Source: Bacteroidales bacterium UBA4788 (GTDB lineage: Bacteria; Bacteroidota; Bacteroidia; Bacteroidales; VadinHA17). From it: DNA of 35,584 nt. Under the pieces are notes generated by a model. It made no database searches, had not been told where the DNA came from, and saw only the letters and a list, made by a program, of their open reading frames with translations. The translations under genes and the position numbers were made by a program. This document shows, piece by piece, positions 1-9,103 of the stretch. Within the stretch, counting starts at the first letter, position 1; each line of letters begins with the position of its first letter. Location of the stretch: the NCBI GenBank assembly GCA_002402965.1, contig DHGW01000045.1, positions 1 through 35,584 on the forward strand. The letters run 5' to 3'.

Positions 1-1004
1 ACTGTACCGATGAAGGTGCCGTTCAGAAATGCAGAATCCGCATCAACGATCCTTCCAAGGTTGAGAGTTGCAGGCTGCCCGGCTGCAGATGCAGGAATGT
101 CAATCTCTTTTCGGAACCACACGACTCCGTTGATACCTTTCAGCGGTGTTGCCGAAAAGTATCCCGGAACAGTATAACTGCTCCAGTCGTCAGTGTTCAG
201 ATTCTCATCATGCCATCTCACTCCCGGTGTGTGGTATCCGGCGTCTGTCTTCTGAAGGTTGCTGTACCACTCAGCAATCCGCTGGCGGTCTTCCTTTTCA
301 ATATTGCTTATGTAGGAGTCTTCGTTCAGTTTCCTGAGTTCATCATAGTATGCAGGGTATGCCTTCAGGCTCTCTTCGCTAATCCAGGCCTCAGCCGGCG
401 AACCCCCGAAGGCTGAAGTCAGCAGCCCTACCGGCACTCCGTATGCCTGGTTGATCTCCCTGGCAAAGAACCATGCTGCGGCGGAGAAGTCAAGAACAGT
501 CTCCGGATCGGCAGCCGTCCATTTGCCTCCCGGCAAATCACTCTGCGGTCCAGTGAAGACAAACGTCTTTGGCACTGTAAACGACCTGATTGAGTTATTC
601 TCTGCCGCTGCAATCTCAGCCTCGTACAGGGGTCTGACTCGCCTGACCGGCAGTTCCATATTTGACTGTCCGGAACAGAGCCATACATCGCCAACCAGGA
701 TATCACTGACAGCCAGCCTGTTGCTTGCAGTGATGGTCATTGTATGAGGCCCGCCGGCCTGCATTGGCGGCAGCATCACCATCCATTCGCCGGATGAATC
801 GGCTGTTGTGCTGTATTGCTTACCTGTAAATTCGACGGACACATCTTCTCCGGGTGCCGCCCAACCCCATATTTTAAGTTCGGTGTCACGCTGGAGCACC
901 ATGCCGTCGCTTATAAGCCGGGGTAACCTGACCTGAGCGGTCAGTGGAAAGACGAAGAGAACTGCAAACAGGATTGCAGAAAGGAGATGAAATTTTGTTT
1001 TCAT
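1..1004 (-). CDS. Sialate O-acetylesterase-type SGNH esterase (C-terminus beyond window)
   Basis: The frame stays open from an ATG at 1004 to base 1, so only the N-terminal ~334 residues are seen. Residues 1-23 form a signal peptide ending LTAQ, so the enzyme is exported. The block DVWLCSGQSNMELP (about 107-119) is the block I motif of the SASA/SGNH esterase family, with Ser114 as the expected nucleophile. A beta-sandwich-like insertion with the string GVVWFRKEIDIP follows, as is common in bacterial sialate O-acetylesterase homologues. Known family members remove O-acetyl groups from sugars. Here, as the last visible gene of a xylan operon, acetylxylan is a more likely substrate than sialic acid (inference). 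The GH115 gene on the same strand ends 169 bases upstream, and the gap is filled with repeats. The catalytic Asp/His block would lie outside the window. Confidence 0.85.
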   Translation of the reverse strand, partial: MKTKFHLLSAILFAVLFVFPLTAQVRLPRLISDGMVLQRDTELKIWGWAAPGEDVSVEFTGKQYSTTADSSGEWMVMLPPMQAGGPHTMTITASNRLAVSDILVGDVWLCSGQSNMELPVRRVRPLYEAEIAAAENNSIRSFTVPKTFVFTGPQSDLPGGKWTAADPETVLDFSAAAWFFAREINQAYGVPVGLLTSAFGGSPAEAWISEESLKAYPAYYDELRKLNEDSYISNIEKEDRQRIAEWYSNLQKTDAGYHTPGVRWHDENLNTDDWSSYTVPGYFSATPLKGINGVVWFRKEIDIPASAAGQPATLNLGRIVDADSAFLNGTFIGT

Positions 1005-1030
1005 GGGATGATATGTGTAGATATGCTGGT

Positions 1031-1144
1031 TATACAATTCTTAATGGCCTACGGCCAATATATGATTTTATGCGTTCAATTACAATTTTTTATGGCCTAC
1101 GGCCAATCAACGGATTCGTCTCTGATATACAATTCTTAAATGCC
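1031..1144. repeat. Three copies of an AT-rich element, two with a GGCC-TAC-GGCC hairpin
   Basis: TACAATTCTTAATG occurs at 1033-1046 and runs into the hairpin TGGCC-TAC-GGCCA (1045-1057). A second copy at 1081-1107 (TACAATTTTTTATG) carries the same hairpin at 1093-1105. A third partial copy (TACAATTCTTAA) lies at 1128-1139. The same 14-mer recurs at 31586-31599. The block occupies most of the gap between the GH115 and esterase genes and could weaken read-through or stabilise mRNA ends (inference). Confidence 0.75.
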
Positions 1145-1146
1145 AA

Positions 1147-1181
1147 AATTCGCAAATCGCAAATCGCAATTCGTCAATTCT
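1147..1181. repeat. Heptanucleotide repeat (AAATCGC)n at the 3' end of the GH115 gene
   Basis: Five consecutive 7-base units are visible: AATTCGC, AAATCGC, AAATCGC, AATTCGT and CAATTCT. The GH115 stop codon (minus strand, 1174-1176) lies inside the array. The 15-mer AATCGCAAATCGCAA (1155-1169) is repeated exactly at 33833-33847, next to the pyrF stop. Confidence 0.75.
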
Positions 1182-4158
1182 TATAGCTCTCCTGCGGCCC
1201 CAGGTATGACGGCCTCAGTCCTCCTGTATTGACTACAATCTTTTCCAGAACCATTCCCGGGTCAATCATCCATACCTTCAGGGTATGATAGCCGGGTTCG
1301 GTTACATTGATTTTGCCCTTTACATAGCGTGTGCTGTTGCGGACGGTTTCCTCCCATTCCCTGTTGAAGTTCTCGGCATTGAATCCGGCCGGTACCACGG
1401 TGATCAATTGCGGTTCCCTGTCGTCAACGGAGAGCCCGATTTTAAAGTCCCTGTCAGGCAGGAAGTTGAGTGAAGGTGCCATGTGAAGGATAGTTTCAAA
1501 CTCGCCCGTTGAGAAGAGGTACATCCTGTACTCGAGCACGGGTGAGTCTTTCCCGGGAGTTGCGGGAGGTGCATCTGTAACTGCCGAGGCACGCATGCCT
1601 GATCTTGTTCTGCCGTAGTCTTCAATCCACTCCCAGCGCCTCTCATAGCTGTCATTTTTTCCGGTATGGCTGGAGGCTTCCATCGATACGTAACCGTCGG
1701 CCTCGACAAATCCCATAACAGTTTCAGGATCAGGTGCGTCTGGTCTGAAAGCTGTCAGGCCTATTTTCATCTCGCTGCTTTCAGCAGTTACAGTTACCGA
1801 TCCAAAGTGCGTACCAGGGGGGAGGGCAGACCAGTCGATGGTTACATGAACTCTATGCTCGTCAGTTATTGTACCCCGGCTGCTGCTCAGGATTATCCAG
1901 GGATTATTTGCTGTAGCAGCGTATTCGAAAGGAATGCTGCCGCGATTGAATATCTCAAAATACCTTGACTGTGTATTAAAAACATCAAACGGGGGCAGGA
2001 GGGTAACTGCTTCTGATCCCGGCCATGCCTCCGCAGAGCCTTCCACCGCCACGGCGGGGAGGGCGCTGTCAGGTACTGCCGGATTTGCCAGTTTGATGTG
2101 ACGGAGACTGTTCTCCGGCGGGTCATTCCATGCGATATATCCCAGGTGAGTCTGGTCCACGAAGTGTTTCCACCTGCCACCTGCATAAACGCGGTTATAA
2201 TATCCCATCAGTGCAGTGTCGGCAGTGAACAACTGCTCTGTACGAAGGGCCATATCTGCAGCCAGCGCTCTGCCCTGGGCAGCATACATTGCATTCTTTC
2301 CGGCAGTGACATACAGTTCGTTTACCAGGGCACATGCCTTTACGGGAAACAGAACGAGATGGAAATATGCATCGCGCATCTCTTCCGGCATCTGCTTCCC
2401 TACGGCCTCGGCCCTGGCTGCAAGTTTGTTATAATCTTCGACAACCCGTTCAGCCTCGCGGTAATTCACGAGGCTGTATGTAAACGGTGAGAGCAGCTCC
2501 GGTTTACGCCGCCCGTTGTACCTGGTGTATTCTCTTATTATTCCGGATATCTCGTCTGCATGATCCGGTCCAAAAATCTCAGCTGCCCACTGCCGGGTCC
2601 ATGCTGATATCCCGTCACTTGCAATTACATCAGAATCCCATGCCAGGTTCAGGAAGTATTCAATCGGGATTTCATATCCCCTGAAGTGTCCCACATTGAC
2701 AATCCATATCCTGTCGGCACCGTACTGTTTTGCCAGCGACATCTGGTCCCATATCTTAGGGATGGGGCTGGTGTTGATCCACTGGTAGCTTCGCGGTCCG
2801 CCGTGATAATCAAAATGGTAGTAAACTCCTGCGCCACCACTGCGTTTCCGTTCATCGGCTGTCGGCAGTCGCCTTACATTTCCCCAGTTATCCTCTGCCC
2901 ATAGCAGGGTCACATCGTCAGGCACCCTCATCCCCTCTTGATAGTAGTCCTGCACTTCCTTGTAGAGACACCACATCTGGGGCACTTTTGTGACATCAGG
3001 ATTTATCTCTTCAGAAATCATTTCGCGCTGCACCCTGACGATCTCTTCCAGCCTGGCGATATTGGCTGCCGGTCCTCCCGGGCCCATCTCAGTGTCATCA
3101 GCGCCACGCAGTCCGATTGAGATTATGCTTTCATAATTCCTGTTTCGACGAATTCCGTCACGCCAGAACTTCACGAGCGTATCGGCGTGGTGTGTCCAGC
3201 TCCAGCTTCCCAGTGTTTTCTGATACCTGCGGTCCCACTCCTTCTGCGCTCTTATCATCGGCTCCTGGTGTGAGGTTCCCATTACTATGCCATACTCATC
3301 AGCCAGGCTTGCGTTGCGGAGGTCATCTTCATTGAAGGCGTTGTTCCACATTGCAGGCCAGAGATAGTTGGCTTTTAACCTGAGCAATAGCTCGAAAATC
3401 CTTGAGTAGAACTCGCTCCCGTAGTTGGCAACATCCGGGGGTACCGGCGGATTGACGGAAGGTGTGATGTTTCCGTATTTAAATGCAACCCATCTTGTCA
3501 GGGCAGGATATTCGTCGTTGAGGAAGATGCCGCGGTATTTTACAGAGGGCTCTCCCTCTGCATGTCGGCCCGGAATGACATAAAGTTCGCCGCTTTTCCG
3601 TACCGGCACGTCAGCCCACCAGTGCCATGGCGAGACGCCTGCCTGCCTCGAGATTTCGTAGATCCCGTAGATGGTGCCCCGCTTGTCACTGCCGGCAATT
3701 ACAAGTGCACTCTTCACCCCCGGGAAGGGCTTTTCAACAGTCTGTATAACAAACGACTCCCATTTGCCATGGATAGCGCCCACATCAATCTTATTCTTTT
3801 TTACAAGGCGATCTATCAAGGGGCTTTTACCGATTGTCCCGGCAATAACTATGAATGCAGACCGGGGTGCCTTCGTGTCTGTGAACAGCCCGGGCAGGGT
3901 CCCGGTAACACGGGAAAGGTCATTCTGCAGGTCGGCAAGAGCCCTCTTCACTCCCGGCCACTCTTCGGGGCTGACGCACAGCGATGCACACTGTCCACCG
4001 GAGGCCAGAACAAAAGACCTGTCGTTCTTTTGCGTTGAGATGATTACATCGGTCTCGCCCTGGCCAGACAGAGGCAGGCTGGTCAGGGAAAAGGCTAGGA
4101 AAATCATCGTGAAAAGGACTCTGTGGTCAGGCAGTCCGGTTACAGTGTTTTTTTTCAT
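1174..4158 (-). CDS. GH115 xylan alpha-1,2-glucuronidase
   Basis: This 994-residue protein matches the GH115 family in length and layout. Family members release (4-O-methyl)-D-glucuronic acid from internal and terminal xylose units of glucuronoxylan. Residues ~1-35 (basic start, hydrophobic FTMIFLAFSLTSLPL, then SGQGE) are a signal peptide, so the enzyme is periplasmic or secreted. Next come the N-terminal domain with GTIYGIYEISRQAGVSPWHWWADVPV (~165-190) and the catalytic barrel with KYRGIFLNDEYPAL and LKANYLWPAMWNNAFNEDD. The C-terminal ~200 residues form the GH115 accessory beta-sandwich region (FVEADGYVSMEA onward). The ATG at 4158 is the only start that keeps the signal peptide. The GH30 stop lies 21 bases upstream, so the two genes are co-transcribed. 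It complements the GH67 enzyme encoded at 11781, which acts on short oligosaccharides. Confidence 0.93.
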   Translation of the reverse strand: MKKNTVTGLPDHRVLFTMIFLAFSLTSLPLSGQGETDVIISTQKNDRSFVLASGGQCASLCVSPEEWPGVKRALADLQNDLSRVTGTLPGLFTDTKAPRSAFIVIAGTIGKSPLIDRLVKKNKIDVGAIHGKWESFVIQTVEKPFPGVKSALVIAGSDKRGTIYGIYEISRQAGVSPWHWWADVPVRKSGELYVIPGRHAEGEPSVKYRGIFLNDEYPALTRWVAFKYGNITPSVNPPVPPDVANYGSEFYSRIFELLLRLKANYLWPAMWNNAFNEDDLRNASLADEYGIVMGTSHQEPMIRAQKEWDRRYQKTLGSWSWTHHADTLVKFWRDGIRRNRNYESIISIGLRGADDTEMGPGGPAANIARLEEIVRVQREMISEEINPDVTKVPQMWCLYKEVQDYYQEGMRVPDDVTLLWAEDNWGNVRRLPTADERKRSGGAGVYYHFDYHGGPRSYQWINTSPIPKIWDQMSLAKQYGADRIWIVNVGHFRGYEIPIEYFLNLAWDSDVIASDGISAWTRQWAAEIFGPDHADEISGIIREYTRYNGRRKPELLSPFTYSLVNYREAERVVEDYNKLAARAEAVGKQMPEEMRDAYFHLVLFPVKACALVNELYVTAGKNAMYAAQGRALAADMALRTEQLFTADTALMGYYNRVYAGGRWKHFVDQTHLGYIAWNDPPENSLRHIKLANPAVPDSALPAVAVEGSAEAWPGSEAVTLLPPFDVFNTQSRYFEIFNRGSIPFEYAATANNPWIILSSSRGTITDEHRVHVTIDWSALPPGTHFGSVTVTAESSEMKIGLTAFRPDAPDPETVMGFVEADGYVSMEASSHTGKNDSYERRWEWIEDYGRTRSGMRASAVTDAPPATPGKDSPVLEYRMYLFSTGEFETILHMAPSLNFLPDRDFKIGLSVDDREPQLITVVPAGFNAENFNREWEETVRNSTRYVKGKINVTEPGYHTLKVWMIDPGMVLEKIVVNTGGLRPSYLGPQESYKN

Positions 4159-4179
4159 TGGCAGGGTGACTTATTCTGG

Positions 4180-5568
4180 TTACAAGAGCTCAAGAACCAC
4201 TGTAGTTACTGATCTGGGTTTTAAAACAAAATACTGATCAGAAGTAAAAGGCTGAATCTCCTTATAATTGTTAACCGCGTCAGTCTGAGCAGCCCGCATG
4301 GATTTGACGGTTCTGCCTGTTACCTCGAAATCGTAAAGGGCTTCTTCGTCGTTCGGATTAACCGCCACAACTGTGATCTTCTTGCCTGAAGGATCAATGA
4401 AGCCTGACATTGGAATGAATGGGGACAATACATTAATCCTGACATGACCCTTGTCGATCTCCTTTGAAAAGTGCTTCATCACATAATAGAACGGGGTGAG
4501 CGTATATGCGCCGGATGAGCTCAGTTTGATCATGGAGTCACTGTTTGTGTCGGCCCATGCCATCAGCCAGTAGATATAGCCTGCGGCGTTGGCTTCGTTG
4601 AGGTTCTGGATGATAAACCATGCAGTGTTGAGCCAGGTGAAGTTGGAGTACTCAGTCATGATGCATGGTTTGTTGCCGTAGTTGTCACGGATCATGTTGA
4701 GATCCGACTTAGTCTGGGCAATCAGCGCCGAGGACGGGAAGTTGTAGGTGTGATAGGCATACGCTGCCAGTGATGCCTTGTTCTTGATCGGGTCTGAAAA
4801 AACGGCAAAGGTGTTGCCGCCCAGCTTGCCGCTGTAACCAATATTCTCAGCTTCGGGTCCGATCATTTTCGGCGGGTTGGTCCGTGTACTGATCTTGTTG
4901 TATACAGCGTCAAATGCAGCATTGTACCCCGGGAAATCCGCAGTCTCCGTCGGTCTCCACTCGCACGTCTCCCAGTCGGGGGTGATCCATCCCGGTTCAT
5001 TCTGAATGCTTATGTAGTCAGGATTGAACTGAAGGTTATCCAGGACATCGTTCCAGTATTCCCCGAAAGCATCATACATAAAGGCTCCGTTATCCTTCTT
5101 CAGGGTGCCCTCCTGAAGTTTGTTGTTGCTTTTCAAAGCCGAAGGAGGAGTCCATGAGCTGACCAGGATCTGAATCTCCGGATTGAGCTGCTTAGCGATT
5201 GAGTAGAGATCGCCGGTAACAGTATAAAGAGTCTTTATCGACCCGTTCTCCATTGTGGCAGGGCTTTTCACTGCCGGGTAACCCAGGGGATAGTAATTGT
5301 TCTTGAACCTGATTATATCCGTTCCCAGGTCCTCGAAGAGGAGCTGGCATAGCTGCGCCTTCTGAGGGCTGGCGGTGACTCTTTCGGAATACCAGGTAAG
5401 TGACCCTCCGAAGCCGATCATCTCCTGGTATCTCACAGCCGGATCAATGACAGCTTTCCCTACTACAGGTTCAATTACCGGATCAGGCGGGCCGTCAGAA
5501 TCACCGCAAGAATGGCAGAGAGCCATAAGTCCTGTCATGATTGCCAAAACAGCAATTTCCTTCATCAT
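4180..5568 (-). CDS. GH30-family surface lipoprotein, probable (glucurono)xylanase
   Basis: Starting at the paired ATGs at 5568/5565 gives ~463 residues beginning MMKEIAVLAIMTGLM. This is a lipoprotein signal with the Cys in CHSC followed by an acidic GDSDG stretch, as in Bacteroidota surface-exposed lipoproteins. The frame stays open to 5616, but that would add a 16-residue basic, non-signal extension. The catalytic (beta/alpha)8 domain shows GH30 traits: EMIGFGGSLTWYSE near the start, ILVSSWTPPSALKSN, acid/base Glu in ISIQNEPGW (~191) and nucleophile Glu in MTEYSNFTW (~306). The C-terminal ~100 residues are the GH30 side beta-domain. Many GH30 enzymes of this size cut glucuronoxylan next to glucuronate branches. 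The subfamily cannot be set by eye, so another endo- or exo-xylanase specificity is possible. Its operon neighbours are GH3 (upstream) and GH115 (downstream). Confidence 0.88.
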   Translation of the reverse strand: MMKEIAVLAIMTGLMALCHSCGDSDGPPDPVIEPVVGKAVIDPAVRYQEMIGFGGSLTWYSERVTASPQKAQLCQLLFEDLGTDIIRFKNNYYPLGYPAVKSPATMENGSIKTLYTVTGDLYSIAKQLNPEIQILVSSWTPPSALKSNNKLQEGTLKKDNGAFMYDAFGEYWNDVLDNLQFNPDYISIQNEPGWITPDWETCEWRPTETADFPGYNAAFDAVYNKISTRTNPPKMIGPEAENIGYSGKLGGNTFAVFSDPIKNKASLAAYAYHTYNFPSSALIAQTKSDLNMIRDNYGNKPCIMTEYSNFTWLNTAWFIIQNLNEANAAGYIYWLMAWADTNSDSMIKLSSSGAYTLTPFYYVMKHFSKEIDKGHVRINVLSPFIPMSGFIDPSGKKITVVAVNPNDEEALYDFEVTGRTVKSMRAAQTDAVNNYKEIQPFTSDQYFVLKPRSVTTVVLELL

Positions 5569-5638
5569 TTTCTTGCCTTTAAACCACACTGGTCCTGATC
5601 CTCCTTGTCTTGTCATCGACAGACCGGTAATGACTGTT

Positions 5639-7912
5639 TTAGATAACGGTAAGTATTGTCTTCTGCAGATCCTCGTCTCTTGATGATGATCCGGTCATGA
5701 TCTCAAAATCGCCCGGCTCCACAACAAACTTCATGTCAATGTTATGATATGCCAGCTTATCCGGTGTTATGTCAAACCAGACCTTCTTCGTCTCTCCGGG
5801 CTTCAGTGAAATCCTTGCAAAACCCTTCAGCTCCTTAACAGGCCGTGTGACGCTGCTCACAACATCCCTGATATAGAGCTGCACTATCTCATCTCCTGCA
5901 ACCTTGCCGGCGTTTGTAACCTCCGTGGTGACCCTGGCCGTCTCGCCCTTCTTAATTGTGCTTTTCCTGAGCACCGGTTTGCCGTATCTGAACTTCGTGT
6001 AGCTCAGCCCGTAACCGAAGTGGAACAGCGGTCTGACATCCTGCGAGAGGTAGTCCTGCCACTGGGCGCTGGGCTTATGGTTGTAATACATTGGCAGCTG
6101 GCCGGCCGATTTCGGGAAGGTTATTGTCAGCTTGCCTGAAGGATTTACCTCACCGAAGAGGATGTCAGCAGCTGCGGTACCGGTCTCCTGGCCCATGTAC
6201 CAGCCCTCGACGATTGCCGGGACCTTCTCAGCCAGCTTATTGACCGACAGTGGTCTGCCGTTTGCCAGGTAAAGCACCACGGGTTTGCCGAGGGCGGTTA
6301 TGGCATCTGCCAGTTCTCCCTGCTCTCCGAACAGATCAAGTGTCATGTTATCCCCGATATGGTTCTGTGCCCATGCCTCGCGGCAGAGATGTTCGTTCTC
6401 TCCAAGAGCGAGTATGACGAGGTCCGCGCCGGAGGCAACCTTAACAGCCTCCCTGATGAGCTTCAGGTTATCTTCACGCGAAGCGACCTTAATCTCATCA
6501 TATTTCCAGTTGAAGTAGCTCAGGGTTGTGTTTATTGTAAGCCTGCAGCCCTGCGCGAAGAGCACCTCCATACCGTTGCCGGCCTTGTTTCTGATACCGT
6601 CAAGGAGACTTACCTTCTCATATGGCTCCCCGGAGTAGCCCCCGAACCAGAGATCATTTGCGCACGGTCCGATGACTGCTATCTTCTTGTATTTCCCCTT
6701 CTTCAGCGGCAGGAGCCCGTCATTCTTCAGCAGAACAATTGACTCATGAGCCGCCCTGAGAGCTGTCTTTCTGTGTGCCAGAGACTTGCTTACCCTGATT
6801 GCCTGTTTCTCATCCACGAATGGATTTTCGAAGAGCCCCAGGCTGAACTTGAATGCAAGCACCTGCTCAACTGCTTTGTCAATGTCCTCTTTTTTGATTT
6901 TTTTCTTTTTAAGCAGTTCCGGCAGCACCCTGTACATGTTTGCCTGCGGGAATTCATACTGTACTCCGCAGTTGAAAGCCGTCATTGCTGCTTCGGTGGC
7001 ATCATGACAGACGAAGTGCTTGTTGAACAGATGGTCTACGCCATAGTAGTCAGATACTATCATTCCCTTGTATCCCCACTCACCGCGGAGGATATCCTTC
7101 AAAAGCCATTTGTTGGCATGTGACGGCACTCCGTCCACCTCGTTGTAGGAGGGCATTACCGAAACCGGTTTGGCGTGATCAATGCACATCTTGAAAGGAG
7201 GCATGTGATAATCGCGCAGCACCCTCATGGAGTAGTTGGCGGGGCCCTGGTTCAGTCCGCCCTCTGACTCGCCGTGGCCGACAAGGTGCTTCAGGGTAGC
7301 TGCAACGTTGTTCTCGCCAACCTTGCCACTGCCGTCGCCCTGCAGTCCCTTCACCGCTGCTATTGAAAGCATCCCGTTCAGGTAAGGATCTTCACCGTAA
7401 GTCTCCTCGGTGCGTCCCCAGCGAGGGTCACGGCATACGTCTATAACCGGCGTCAGGGCATGGTGCGTGCCGCGTGAACGCATCTCGTGGGCCACAATGC
7501 CATATACCTTCTCGAAGAGAGCGGGGTTCCACGAGCATGCCAGGCCGATCGCCTGCGGAAATACCGTTGATTCAGGCCTCATCATGCCATGCTGTCCCTC
7601 ATCGACAAATAATGCGGGAATGCCGAGGCGGGTCTCTTCAACAAGGTATTTCTGGATCGCATTGCGCATCCTGACAGTATCCTTTATGCCGAACGGGGCA
7701 GGGTGCACTGAATGGCACCCGTTGCCGAAGATCTCCTTCATCTTTGCAGGATCACTGAAGATCTCAGGCTTGAAATCCTCCACTCCTCCGTTCCAGAGGC
7801 CCATCAGCTGTGCACATTTCTCTTCGATTGTCATACGGCCCATGAGATCCTCAACCCTCTTTCTCACTGGCAGGGAGGCATCCCTGTAGGGCGCTGCTGT
7901 TTGCTTTTTCAT
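5639..7912 (-). CDS. GH3 beta-xylosidase (or beta-glucosidase)
   Basis: This is a complete three-domain GH3 protein of ~757 residues from the ATG at 7912. A GTG at 7936 that overlaps the GH10 stop is a possible earlier start. The N-terminal barrel has DEGQHGMMRPESTVFPQAIGL, LKHLVGHGESEGGLN and the nucleophile Asp in MIVSDYYG (~288). The alpha/beta sandwich domain has ALGENEHLCREAW and EGWYMGQETG. A fibronectin-III-like domain closes the protein (GDEIVQLYIRDVVSSVTRPVKEL). No signal peptide is seen, so it probably works in the cytoplasm on xylo-oligosaccharides brought in by the symporter encoded upstream. Substrate preference in GH3 is not readable from motifs. Beta-xylosidase is inferred from the surrounding GH10, GH30 and xylose genes. 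Confidence 0.9.
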   Translation of the reverse strand: MKKQTAAPYRDASLPVRKRVEDLMGRMTIEEKCAQLMGLWNGGVEDFKPEIFSDPAKMKEIFGNGCHSVHPAPFGIKDTVRMRNAIQKYLVEETRLGIPALFVDEGQHGMMRPESTVFPQAIGLACSWNPALFEKVYGIVAHEMRSRGTHHALTPVIDVCRDPRWGRTEETYGEDPYLNGMLSIAAVKGLQGDGSGKVGENNVAATLKHLVGHGESEGGLNQGPANYSMRVLRDYHMPPFKMCIDHAKPVSVMPSYNEVDGVPSHANKWLLKDILRGEWGYKGMIVSDYYGVDHLFNKHFVCHDATEAAMTAFNCGVQYEFPQANMYRVLPELLKKKKIKKEDIDKAVEQVLAFKFSLGLFENPFVDEKQAIRVSKSLAHRKTALRAAHESIVLLKNDGLLPLKKGKYKKIAVIGPCANDLWFGGYSGEPYEKVSLLDGIRNKAGNGMEVLFAQGCRLTINTTLSYFNWKYDEIKVASREDNLKLIREAVKVASGADLVILALGENEHLCREAWAQNHIGDNMTLDLFGEQGELADAITALGKPVVLYLANGRPLSVNKLAEKVPAIVEGWYMGQETGTAAADILFGEVNPSGKLTITFPKSAGQLPMYYNHKPSAQWQDYLSQDVRPLFHFGYGLSYTKFRYGKPVLRKSTIKKGETARVTTEVTNAGKVAGDEIVQLYIRDVVSSVTRPVKELKGFARISLKPGETKKVWFDITPDKLAYHNIDMKFVVEPGDFEIMTGSSSRDEDLQKTILTVI

Positions 7913-7932
7913 ATCGTCTGTTTTGTTATGTG

Positions 7933-9051
7933 TCACTTGATTTTTTCTGCCTCTTTTATGACTGCATGATAGGCAGGCTTCAGCCCATAGTTGCGGTCAA
8001 AGAGAAGCGGGTAGTTTGTGCGGCCGGGGATAGGCCATCCGTTCTTCCATGAATAGCCGTCATGTACGCCCCAGAAGGTCACCCTGGTAACGGCATCGTC
8101 ATGCTTCAGGAGTATCCTGAAAAGCTCAACATAGCGATTTGTCAGTTGCGTCTGAACGGAATCAGGAAGTCCTTCCACATATGGATTAAGTGAGTCAAGG
8201 TACGCACCTCTGTTCGAGATCTCTGCCCCGTAAAACCTTGTCGGAGTAGGCAGCACATTGATTTCCATTTCGGTGATCATCACCTTCATCCCCAGTGCGC
8301 CGTACTCTCCGATGCTATTGTCGACGATTGCCATATCAGGTGAGTCGAGGTGCCAGTGTCCCTGGATTCCCACACCGTCGATTCGAATCCCTTTTTCCTG
8401 AAGGTTCTTGATTATTGGTATTACACCGGCAAGTTTGGCAGGCTCCTCATTGTTATAGTCATTGTAATAGAGTTCTGCATCAGGGTCGGCCTCGTTGGCG
8501 AAGATGAAAGCCTTTTCGATGTAGTCCTCACCTATAATTTCGAGCCATTTTGTTTTGCGCAGTGATCCATCTTCATTTACGGCTTCGTTGACCACGTCCC
8601 AGCCGAGGACACGGCCTTTGTAGTGTCCGACGACGGCATGGATATGTTCACGCATCCTTTCCAGGAGAGCATCGCGTGTCAGCTGATTGCCAAGTGAATC
8701 CTGGAAAACCCACCTGGGCGTCTGGGAGTGCCATACCAGTGTATGGCCGATGACCTTCATGCCGTTGTGTTCTGCGAAGTCGACAATACTGTCGGCCACG
8801 CCGAAGTTGTAAACTCCAGGCTTGGGATGGATCCGTTCCCATTTCATTTCATTCTCCGCGGTGACGGAGTTGAACTGACTTGCAATGAAAGGCAGGGCCT
8901 GCGGATCGGCACCGGAGATCTGCATCCCGTTTATGGCGGTGCCTATCAGGAAGTGATCTTCAAACGCCTTCCTCAGGGTGGTCTCATCGCTTCTGCACGA
9001 TGAGAGGAGAATCACGACGGCTGCAAATGCCGGTATAAGTATCTTTTTCAT
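7933..9051 (-). CDS. GH10 endo-1,4-beta-xylanase lipoprotein
   Basis: From the ATG at 9051 the protein has 372 residues and starts MKKILIPAFAAVVILLSSCRSDE. This is a clear lipobox (LSSC, Cys19) followed by acidic residues that favour surface display. Longer in-frame starts up to 9141 would bury the signal and overlap the upstream symporter gene. GH10 hallmarks are present: NSVTAENEMKWE, GHTLVWHSQTP, acid/base Glu156 in WDVVNEAV, GVGIQGHWHL and nucleophile Glu261 in MITEMEINVLP. A single catalytic domain fills the chain and there is no carbohydrate-binding module. It would cut the xylan backbone at the outer membrane, producing oligosaccharides for GH115/GH67 and the symporter. The gap to the downstream GH3 ATG is ~20 bases. 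Confidence 0.95.
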   Translation of the reverse strand: MKKILIPAFAAVVILLSSCRSDETTLRKAFEDHFLIGTAINGMQISGADPQALPFIASQFNSVTAENEMKWERIHPKPGVYNFGVADSIVDFAEHNGMKVIGHTLVWHSQTPRWVFQDSLGNQLTRDALLERMREHIHAVVGHYKGRVLGWDVVNEAVNEDGSLRKTKWLEIIGEDYIEKAFIFANEADPDAELYYNDYNNEEPAKLAGVIPIIKNLQEKGIRIDGVGIQGHWHLDSPDMAIVDNSIGEYGALGMKVMITEMEINVLPTPTRFYGAEISNRGAYLDSLNPYVEGLPDSVQTQLTNRYVELFRILLKHDDAVTRVTFWGVHDGYSWKNGWPIPGRTNYPLLFDRNYGLKPAYHAVIKEAEKIK

Positions 9052-9103
9052 AGTGGGTTTGTTTTTCTGTTTATCATTCATCAGGTCGTGTCTGACGGCC
9101 GGT

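Noticed and set aside
944..1186. 80-codon plus-strand frame
   Set aside because: It consists of the hairpin repeats translated (GLRPI repeated) and is antisense to the esterase start.
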